11,253 nt of DNA, taken from Actinomycetes bacterium (GTDB taxonomy: Bacteria; Actinomycetota; Actinomycetes; Actinomycetales; Cellulomonadaceae). The DNA is taken from the NCBI GenBank assembly GCA_023389545.1, contig JAEWEI010000418.1, positions 1 to 11,253 on the forward strand, in the 5' to 3' direction. The stretch's first letter is position 1; every line of letters begins with the position of its first letter. The notes under the pieces were generated by a model that was not told the origin of the DNA, ran no database searches, and was given only the letters and a program-made list of their open reading frames with translations. The position numbers were made by a program, and so were the translations under genes. Positions 5,989-11,253 of the stretch are shown here, piece after piece.

Positions 5989-6869
5989 GCCCCGCGGACG
6001 ACGCGCAGACCGTCGACGTCGACGGCCGGCGGGTGCGCCTGACCCATCTGGACCGCGTCATGTACCCCTCCGTCGGGATGACGAAGGCGGAGGTCATCCA
6101 CTACACCACCCAGGTCGCGCCAGCGCTGCTCGCCCAGCTCCGGGACCGGCCGGTGACGCGCATCCGGTTCCCCGAGGGCGTCGACGGGGAGCGCTTCTTC
6201 GAGAAGAACATCCCCGCAGGGGCGCCGGAATGGGTGCGCCGCCGCACGCTCCCCGCCGCGCCAGGCGCCGAGGACGAGGGCAAGGACCTGACGTACCCGT
6301 TCCTGGACGACCTGGCCAGCCTCGTCTGGTCGGCGAACCAGGGCGCCCTCGAACTGCACACCCCGCAGTGGCGCGTCGGGCCGCGTGGCGCGATCCACCG
6401 GCCCGACCGGCTGGTCATCGACCTCGACCCCGGGCCGCCCGCCGGGCTGGACGAGTGCGCCCGCGTCGCACACCTCGTCGCCGACCGGCTCGCCGAGGAC
6501 GGCCTCCAGACGGTCCCCGTCACATCGGGCAGCAAGGGCATGCAGCTCTACGCCCCGCTCGGCGGCCGCCGCACCGCGATGGAGGTGCGCGAATACGCCA
6601 AGGACCTCGCCCAGGAGCTCGCCGCCGCCCACCCGGCGCTGGTCGTGGCCGTCCAGCGCAAAGCCCTGCGCGGCGGCAAGGTGCTCCTCGACTGGTCGCA
6701 GAACCACCCGGCCAAGACCACCATCACGCCCTACTCGCTGCGCGGGAGGGAGCAGCCGGCAGTCGCCGCCCCCCGGCACTGGGACGAGATCGGGCCAGGC
6801 CTGGCACAGCTCGGCCCCGCGGAAGTCGCGCGGCGGCTGGAGGAGGACGGGGACCCACTCCAGCCCTGA
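5985..6869 (+). CDS. Stand-alone LigD-type polymerase/primase (archaeo-eukaryotic primase fold)
   Basis: The 294-residue protein is the LigD polymerase domain as a separate polypeptide. It shows RVMYP near the N-terminus, FFEKNIP (71-77), LELHTPQWR with His125, the metal-binding IDLDPG (Asp146, Asp148), TSGSKGMQLY (181-189; Ser181, Lys184), LDWSQN with Asp236, and PYSLRGR (249-255). It adds nucleotides or ribonucleotides and aligns ends during Ku-dependent joining. GTG 5985 overlaps the ligase stop TGA as GTGA, so the two are translationally coupled and probably made in similar amounts. The residue after SGSKGM is Gln where fused mycobacterial or pseudomonad LigD has His (family comparison from memory). 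No phosphoesterase domain is attached. Identity is secure. Confidence 0.95.
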   Translation: MSPADDAQTVDVDGRRVRLTHLDRVMYPSVGMTKAEVIHYTTQVAPALLAQLRDRPVTRIRFPEGVDGERFFEKNIPAGAPEWVRRRTLPAAPGAEDEGKDLTYPFLDDLASLVWSANQGALELHTPQWRVGPRGAIHRPDRLVIDLDPGPPAGLDECARVAHLVADRLAEDGLQTVPVTSGSKGMQLYAPLGGRRTAMEVREYAKDLAQELAAAHPALVVAVQRKALRGGKVLLDWSQNHPAKTTITPYSLRGREQPAVAAPRHWDEIGPGLAQLGPAEVARRLEEDGDPLQP

Positions 6870-6908
6870 CCCGCCGTGCGGGCTCCCCGGCCGGCGGACC
6901 CGCCTGCC

Positions 6909-7577
6909 ATGCTGGCCGCCATGTTCGAGATCCTGGCCGGAACCGGCCTCGCGTCCGCGGCGGGCCTCAACGCCTACGTCCCGCTACTCGCCCTCGGCGC
7001 GCTCGCCCGGTGGACCGACCTCATCTCCACGCCGGCGGGCTGGGAATGGCTCACGGACGGGTGGGTGCTCGCCGTGCTGGGAGTGCTGCTCCTGCTCGAG
7101 GTCGTCGCCGACAAGATCCCCGGCGTCGACCACGTCAACGACATCGTGCAGACAGTCGTGCGCCCCGGAGCCGGCGGTATCGCCTTCGGCGCCGGCGTGG
7201 GCACGCAGGACCCGGGCGCCACGCAGGCGGTGGTCACCGACCCCGCCGGCTTCGTGAGCTCCGGCCAGTGGGCGCCCGTGCTGGTCGGCGTGCTGCTGGC
7301 GCTCGCGGTCCACGCCGCGAAGGCCCTGGCGCGCCCCGTGGCCAACGCCGCGACCCTGGGGCTGGGAGCGCCGGTGCTCAGCGCCGCCGAGGACGCCACC
7401 AGCGTGACGCTGTCGCTCGCCGCGCTGCTGGCGCCGCTGCTCGTCGTGGGCGTGCTCGCCGTGGTCGGCGTCGCGTGGTGGACGTGGCGCCGTCGCCGTC
7501 GCCGCGGCTCCGACGGGTCTGCGGATGCGGTGTCTGCGCAGGTGCGGCAACGTGGAGGACGCACGACGCCGCCGTGA
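6909..7577 (+). CDS. DUF4126 family integral membrane protein
   Basis: This 222-residue hydrophobic protein matches the DUF4126 pattern: LAGTGLASAAGLNAYVPLLALG at the N-terminus, a conserved WLTDGWVL-EVVADKIPGVDHVND loop (about 48-78), VRPGAGGIAFG (85-94), and two further hydrophobic stretches (about 122-140 and 167-192). It ends in an arginine run (RRRRRR, 194-199) and a polar tail that is probably cytoplasmic. About four membrane-spanning or re-entrant segments are likely. No biochemical function is established for the family as far as I know. The start could be ATG 6909 or ATG 6921 (MFEILAGTG, where homology begins); an upstream in-frame GTG at 6876 seems too early. It follows the polymerase gene by 39 bp and precedes dps by 33 bp, so it is probably part of the same run. 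Confidence 0.85.
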   Translation: MLAAMFEILAGTGLASAAGLNAYVPLLALGALARWTDLISTPAGWEWLTDGWVLAVLGVLLLLEVVADKIPGVDHVNDIVQTVVRPGAGGIAFGAGVGTQDPGATQAVVTDPAGFVSSGQWAPVLVGVLLALAVHAAKALARPVANAATLGLGAPVLSAAEDATSVTLSLAALLAPLLVVGVLAVVGVAWWTWRRRRRRGSDGSADAVSAQVRQRGGRTTPP

Positions 7578-7610
7578 GGCGGACACCGAGAACGCGAAGG
7601 AAGGAACTTC

Positions 7611-8186
7611 ATGATGGCCCGCGCAGAGCTGCCGAAGTACACAGTCCCCGGTCTCACCCCCCAGCAGGGCGCCGAGGTCGCCGGGATCCTGCAGGAGCGG
7701 CTCAACTCGCTGAACGACCTGGCGTTGACCCTCAAGCACATCCACTGGAACGTGGTGGGGCCGCAGTTCATCGCCGTGCACGAGATGCTCGACCCGCAGG
7801 TGGACGCCGTGCGCGACATGGTCGACGAGACGGCCGAGCGGATCGCCACGCTGGGCGTGGCGCCGTACGGCACCCCGGGCTACATCGTGAAGCAGCGCAC
7901 CTGGGACGATTACGGCATCGGCCGCGCGGGGGCGATCGAGCATTTGGGCGCCCTCGACGAGGTGTATGACGGGGTGATCGAGGCGCACCGCAAGGCGATG
8001 AAGGCCACCGAAGAGCTCGACGACGTCACCAACGACCTGATCATCGGGCAGCTGCGCCAGCTCGAGTTGTTCCAGTGGTTCGTCCGCGCCCACCTGGAGT
8101 CCGCTGGTGGCCGGCTGAGCACGCAGGGCGCCGAGACGGAGAAGCAGGCGGCGAGCAAGGCGGGGGCTGCCGCGAAGAAGGGCTGA
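7611..8186 (+). CDS. dps: Dps family ferritin-like DNA protection protein
   Basis: The 191-residue protein has the four-helix Dps fold with the complete inter-subunit ferroxidase site: His45 in HIHWN, His57 and Asp61 in AVHEMLD, Asp72 and Glu76 in VDETAER. The spacing is the same as in E. coli Dps. Dodecamers oxidise Fe(II) with hydrogen peroxide, store iron and shield DNA. The Lys/Ala-rich C-terminus (about 175-191, ending AAAKKG) resembles the DNA-binding tail of mycobacterial Dps1. ATG 7611 follows the purine-rich GAAGGAAGGAA; a second ATG follows immediately at 7614. It is 33 bp downstream of the DUF4126 gene and is closed by a hairpin. It may be read from the ligase-polymerase transcript or from a promoter inside DUF4126. 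Confidence 0.96.
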   Translation: MMARAELPKYTVPGLTPQQGAEVAGILQERLNSLNDLALTLKHIHWNVVGPQFIAVHEMLDPQVDAVRDMVDETAERIATLGVAPYGTPGYIVKQRTWDDYGIGRAGAIEHLGALDEVYDGVIEAHRKAMKATEELDDVTNDLIIGQLRQLELFQWFVRAHLESAGGRLSTQGAETEKQAASKAGAAAKKG

Positions 8187-8204
8187 CAGCCGCTCGACGA
8201 CGGC

Positions 8205-8251
8205 GGGCCCGGCGGCTCAGGCGCCCTGCGGGGGCCTGGGGCGCCGGGCCC
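8205..8251 (+). terminator. Terminator hairpin after dps
   Basis: GGGCCCGGCG (8205-8214) is perfectly matched by CGCCGGGCCC (8242-8251). The inner region pairs further (CAGGC 8218-8222 with GCCTG 8234-8238, CCC with GGG), giving a long GC-rich hairpin 19 nt past the dps stop. It lies between convergent genes and may act in both directions. Confidence 0.75.
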
Positions 8252-8304
8252 TCGTCATGCCTGCTCGGGACACTTCTGCGCGGGCGCCGCCTGCGCGCTT
8301 CGTG

Positions 8305-8514
8305 TCACAGGCGCTCGGGGTCGTCCCAGTCGTCGTTGCTCGAGACCGCCTCGTCGTCGGGCTGCAACTCCACGGCGTGCAGGGAACGCGGCGCGGCGGC
8401 TGCGTCCCCGCCGGCCCGCGCGTCCTCTGCGCGCACCTCGTCGTCCGAGAGCCGGCGCACCGCGATCCGCTCGGCGGTGGGGTCGGACGTCAGGTCCCTC
8501 TGCTCGCGCGTCAT
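8305..8514 (-). CDS. Small acidic hypothetical protein (69 residues)
   Basis: I do not recognise this protein. It runs from ATG 8512-8514 to TGA 8305-8307. It is rich in Asp, Glu, Ala and Arg, has no hydrophobic stretch, and ends in an acidic segment containing [12 protein letters not shown]. By hand reading, all but about three of its codons end in G or C, the codon signature of the other real genes here and strong evidence that this frame is translated. No clear Shine-Dalgarno precedes the ATG; a leaderless start is possible. It is probably a cytosolic, largely disordered or helical protein. It is divergent from the GH74 gene and convergent with dps, so it is not obviously part of either unit. 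Confidence 0.6.
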   Translation of the reverse strand: MTREQRDLTSDPTAERIAVRRLSDDEVRAEDARAGGDAAAAPRSLHAVELQPDDEAVSSNDDWDDPERL

Positions 8515-8579
8515 GCACCGGTTCTACCGCGCACGCCCGGCGGCCGCATCCGGGCGCCCGCCGCCGGTCGGCGCGAATG

Positions 8580-8587
8580 AAACGTTT
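8580..8587. promoter_or_regulatory. Possible LacI/GalR-type half-conserved operator core
   Basis: AAACGTTT is a palindrome with the central CG typical of LacI/GalR-family operators. It lies in an unusually A/T-rich patch about 100 nt before the GH74 start. Flanking bases do not extend the symmetry, so this is tentative; it could instead be part of the promoter. Confidence 0.3.
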
Positions 8588-8603
8588 TGCCCACTGGAGG
8601 CAC

Positions 8604-8619
8604 ATCGAAGCGCTTCGAT
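8604..8619. promoter_or_regulatory. Candidate LacI-family operator upstream of the GH74 gene
   Basis: ATCGAAGCGCTTCGAT is a perfect 16-bp palindrome 68 nt upstream of the GH74 ATG. Its AGCGCT core is shared with the CebR/CelR operator TGGGAGCGCTCCCA, which controls cellulose-utilisation genes in streptomycetes and Thermobifida. It is therefore a good candidate for a sugar-responsive repressor site controlling the xyloglucanase. The regulator itself is not in the window. Confidence 0.6.
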
Positions 8620-8672
8620 ACCGTCGGCTGCCGCTTCAGCGCCACCGACTGCGGCGACCCCACCGTTCCCAC

Positions 8673-8679
8673 AAAGGAG
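8673..8679 (+). promoter_or_regulatory. Shine-Dalgarno that decides the GH74 start
   Basis: AAAGGAG lies 8 nt upstream of ATG 8688. An in-frame GTG at 8679 would add the residues MKR and give a more basic signal-peptide n-region. However, it overlaps this ribosome-binding site and has none of its own, so ATG 8688 is preferred. Confidence 0.75.
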
Positions 8680-8687
8680 TGAAGCGG

Positions 8688-11253
8688 ATGCGCGCCCTAC
8701 CAGTGATGGCTCCCCTGACCGCGATCGGGCTGCTCGCCGCGATCACCGCCGGGGTGAGCACGGCAGCCGTCTCCACGGCGCCCGAGGCCGCCGCGGCGGA
8801 GACCGGGTACACCTGGAAGAACGTCGAGATCGTCGGCGGCGGATTCGTGCCGGCGATCATCTTCAACCAGAAGGAGAAGAACCTCGTCTACGCGCGCACC
8901 GACATCGGCGGCGCGTACCGGCTCGACGCCGCGACCAACCGGTGGGTCCCGCTGCTCGACCACGTCGGCTGGGACGACTGGGGCCACAGCGGCGTGCTGA
9001 GCCTCGCCACCGACCCCGTGCAGACCAACCGCGTCTACGCCGCCGTCGGCACGTACACCAACAGCTGGGACCCGCAGAACGGCGCCATCCTGCGCTCCAC
9101 CGACAAGGGCGCCACCTGGCAGAAGACCATGCTGCCGTTCAAGGTCGGCGGCAACATGCCGGGCCGCGGCATGGGCGAGCGCCTGCAGATCGACCCGAAC
9201 AAGAACTCGGTCCTGTACTACGGCGCCGAGAGCGGCAACGGGCTGTGGCGCAGCACCGACTACGGCGTCACCTGGGCCAAGGTGACCGCGTTCCCCAACG
9301 CGGGCAACTACGTGCAGGACCCGAGCTACGACTACACCGCTGACAACCAGGGCGTCGTGTGGGTCACGTTCGACCCGACCAGCTCGACCGCCGGCCAGGC
9401 GACGAAGACGATCTACGTGGGCGTGGCGGACAAGGAGAACTCCGTCTACCGGTCCACCGACGCCGGCGCCACCTGGCAGCGGGTGGCCGGCCAGCCCACC
9501 GGGTTCCTGCCGCACAAGGGCGTCTTCGACGCGGTGGGCAAGCAGCTCTACATCGCGACGTCCGACACGGGAGGCCCGTACGACGGCGCCGCCGGTGCGA
9601 TCTGGCGGCTCGACGCCGCCACCGGGTCCTGGACGGACATCACGCCCGACCGCGGCGGCGACTTCGCCTACGGCTTCAGCGGGCTGACCATCGACCGGCA
9701 GGACCCGGACACCCTCATGGCCACCTCGCAGATGTCCTGGTGGCCCGACGCGCAGATCTTCCGCAGCACCGACCGCGGCGCCACCTGGTCCCGGGCCTGG
9801 GACTTCACCAGCTACCCCGAGCGGAGCCTGCGCTACAACCTCGACATCTCCGGCGCGCCGTGGCTGACCTTCGGCAAGGCGGCCAACCCGCCCGAGCCGA
9901 GCCCCAAGCTGGGCTGGATGATGGAGTCCTTCGAGATCGACCCGTTCAACTCCAACCGGGCGTTCTACGGCACGGGAGCCACCGTGTACGGCACGGACAA
10001 CCTCACCCAGTGGGACGCCGGCGGCAAGATCGACCTCAAGGTGCGCGCCCAGGGCATCGAGGAGACCGCCGTGCTCGACCTCGCGGCCCCTCCCGGGCCG
10101 GTGCAGCTCGTCTCCGGGCTCGGCGACATCGGCGGGTTCGTGCACACCGACATCACCAAGGTCCCGTCCCAGATGTTCACCCAGCCGTACCAGGGCACGG
10201 TGCGCGGGGTGGACTTCGCCGAGAAGGCGCCCGCCACGATGGTCCGCGTCGGCGAGGCCGTCGACGGGACGGTCGAGTCGCACATCGGCATCTCCACGAG
10301 CTCCGGCAGCTCGTGGTGGGCGGGCCAGCAGCCCGCCGGGGTCACGGGCGCCGGCACCGTGGCGATGGCGGCTGACGGATCGCGGATCGTCTGGAGCCCC
10401 GCAGGGGCCGGCGTGCACGTCTCCACGACCCTCGGCTCCTCCTGGACGGCCTCCACGGGCCTCCCCGCAGGCGCCCAGGTGGAAGCAGACCGGGTCAACC
10501 CGCTGAAGTTCTACGCGTTCGCCGCGGGGACCTTCTACGTCTCCACCAACGGCGGCGCGTCGTTCACCGCGGCGGCGACAGGGCTTCCGGCGACGGGCAA
10601 CGTGCGCTTCGCGGCGGTTCCCGGGGCCGAGGGCGACGTGTGGCTGGCCGGCGGCGCCACCGGCTCGACCTACGGCATGTGGCGGTCGACCAACTCCGGG
10701 GCGTCTTTCACGAAGCTGGCGGCCGTCACCGAGGGCGACAGCATCGGCTTCGGCAAGGCGGCGCCGGGCAAGACGTACCCGACCGTCTACACCTCGTCGA
10801 AGGTGAACGGCGTCCGCGGGATCTTCCGCTCGGAGGACGCGGGGGCGACGTGGATCCGCGTCAACGACGACCAGCACCAGTGGGCGTGGACGGGATCGTC
10901 CATCACCGGCGACCCCGACGTGTACGGGCGCGTCTACGTCGGCACCAACGGGCGCGGCGTCATCGTGGGCGACGTGACGGGGCCGGTCCCGACCGCCACC
11001 CCCACGCCGACCCCCACCGTCACGGTGACGCCGACCCCGACGCCGACCGTCACGCCGACCCCCACCGTCACCCCGACGCCGACGGCGAGCCCCACGGCGA
11101 CGTCGAACCCGGTCGGGACATGTGCGGTGAAGTACACGACCAACGACTGGAACACCGGCTTCACGGCCTCGGTGCGGATCACGAACACCAGCGCCCAACC
11201 GCTCACGTCCTGGCGGCTCGCGTTCACGTTCCCGGCCGGGCAGACGGTGACCA
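8688..11253 (+). CDS. Secreted GH74 xyloglucanase with PT/VT linker and CBM2 (3' end outside window)
   Basis: The frame is open from ATG 8688 to the window edge, giving 855 residues. Residues 1 to about 38 form a signal peptide (hydrophobic core [13 protein letters not shown], likely cleavage near AEAAAA/ET). Residues about 39-763 are a complete two-propeller GH74 domain starting [19 protein letters not shown]. The two expected catalytic aspartates are Asp72 in [10 protein letters not shown] and Asp480 in GLGDIGGF. About nine Asp-box-like repeats (RSTDxGATW and variants) mark propeller blades. A PT/VT linker (about 764-810) and a CBM2 (from about 811: [14 protein letters not shown]) follow; the CBM2 is cut by the window end. 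GH74 enzymes hydrolyse the beta-1,4-glucan backbone of xyloglucan, mostly endo. A palindromic operator candidate lies upstream. The family is very secure; endo versus processive mode cannot be told. Confidence 0.95.
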   Translation, partial: MRALPVMAPLTAIGLLAAITAGVSTAAVSTAPEAAAAETGYTWKNVEIVGGGFVPAIIFNQKEKNLVYARTDIGGAYRLDAATNRWVPLLDHVGWDDWGHSGVLSLATDPVQTNRVYAAVGTYTNSWDPQNGAILRSTDKGATWQKTMLPFKVGGNMPGRGMGERLQIDPNKNSVLYYGAESGNGLWRSTDYGVTWAKVTAFPNAGNYVQDPSYDYTADNQGVVWVTFDPTSSTAGQATKTIYVGVADKENSVYRSTDAGATWQRVAGQPTGFLPHKGVFDAVGKQLYIATSDTGGPYDGAAGAIWRLDAATGSWTDITPDRGGDFAYGFSGLTIDRQDPDTLMATSQMSWWPDAQIFRSTDRGATWSRAWDFTSYPERSLRYNLDISGAPWLTFGKAANPPEPSPKLGWMMESFEIDPFNSNRAFYGTGATVYGTDNLTQWDAGGKIDLKVRAQGIEETAVLDLAAPPGPVQLVSGLGDIGGFVHTDITKVPSQMFTQPYQGTVRGVDFAEKAPATMVRVGEAVDGTVESHIGISTSSGSSWWAGQQPAGVTGAGTVAMAADGSRIVWSPAGAGVHVSTTLGSSWTASTGLPAGAQVEADRVNPLKFYAFAAGTFYVSTNGGASFTAAATGLPATGNVRFAAVPGAEGDVWLAGGATGSTYGMWRSTNSGASFTKLAAVTEGDSIGFGKAAPGKTYPTVYTSSKVNGVRGIFRSEDAGATWIRVNDDQHQWAWTGSSITGDPDVYGRVYVGTNGRGVIVGDVTGPVPTATPTPTPTVTVTPTPTPTVTPTPTVTPTPTASPTATSNPVGTCAVKYTTNDWNTGFTASVRITNTSAQPLTSWRLAFTFPAGQTVT
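10977..11117 (+). repeat. Pro/Thr/Val linker repeats in the GH74 protein
   Basis: An approximately 140-bp low-complexity stretch encodes alternating PT, TV and TP dipeptides between the GH74 domain and the CBM2. It is a flexible secreted linker. The DNA repeats create long spurious open frames on the opposite strand (Val/Gly-rich). Confidence 0.85.

Noticed and set aside
5507..7969. 820-residue plus-strand open frame
   Set aside because: It overlaps ligase, polymerase, DUF4126 and dps in another frame and is Arg/Pro/Ala-rich without motifs.
8537..8567. CCGGCGG / CCGCCGG inverted repeat as a terminator or operator
   Set aside because: A 7-bp all-GC stem with a long loop is expected by chance here and does not sit at a gene end.
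8679..8681. GTG as the start of the GH74 gene
   Set aside because: It is in frame and would add a basic n-region, but it overlaps the ribosome-binding site AAAGGAG that is ideally spaced for ATG 8688.
8075..10375. Two plus-strand frames (422 and 338 residues) over the GH74 region
   Set aside because: They are out of frame with the GH74 domain, which has a signal peptide, both catalytic Asp residues and a CBM2 in its own frame.
8697..11198. 833-residue minus-strand open frame
   Set aside because: It is the complement of the GH74 gene; its Val/Gly/Arg-rich translation is a shadow of Asp-box repeats and PT linker codons.
10934..11227. Minus-strand Val/Gly repeat protein, and a similar one at 6-398
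   Set aside because: Both are reverse complements of Pro/Thr linker repeats of real secreted enzymes, not repeat proteins in their own right.

Overview
The window looks like chromosome of a high-GC Gram-positive soil actinobacterium of the Cellulomonas type (order Micrococcales). Support comes from the very high GC content, third codon positions that are almost always G or C, frequent GTG starts, secreted enzymes with Pro/Thr linkers and family 2 cellulose-binding modules (CBM2), and split LigD-type end-joining genes. The genus is an inference; no marker gene settles it.

Layout, left to right. (1) Bases 1-480 are the 3' end of a secreted carbohydrate-active enzyme: only its Pro/Thr linker and C-terminal CBM2 are present. 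(2) A hairpin-rich convergent intergenic region (481-662) separates it from a minus-strand block. Read in its own direction, that block is ku, a PHP/HhH phosphoesterase-like gene 6 nt after ku, an HU-type nucleoid protein, a Zur-like Fur-family repressor and a low-specificity L-threonine aldolase. (3) Divergent from ku across 90 bp, a plus-strand run holds a stand-alone LigD-type ATP-dependent DNA ligase, a stand-alone LigD-type polymerase/primase overlapping it by 4 bp (GTGA), a DUF4126 membrane protein and a Dps ferritin-like DNA-protection protein, ended by a strong hairpin. (4) A small acidic minus-strand ORF of unknown function follows. (5) From 8688 to the window end is a secreted GH74 xyloglucanase with a PT/VT linker and a second CBM2 cut by the edge. 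A perfect 16-bp palindrome upstream of it resembles LacI-family operators of cellulose utilisation genes.

Functionally, the centre (2430-8186) is a DNA break-repair and DNA-protection neighbourhood. Ku binds broken ends, the polymerase fills or extends them, the ligase seals them, and HU and Dps coat or protect DNA. The PHP protein, apparently translationally coupled to ku, is the natural candidate for an end-processing activity. The phosphoesterase domain found inside fused LigD proteins is absent from both LigD pieces. The flanks are plant-polysaccharide degradation genes and appear functionally unrelated to the centre.

The most interesting lead is the Ku-PHP pairing opposite the split LigD/DUF4126/Dps run. 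Most individual genes belong to known families. No CRISPR array, tRNA, rRNA, insertion sequence or phage gene was recognised.
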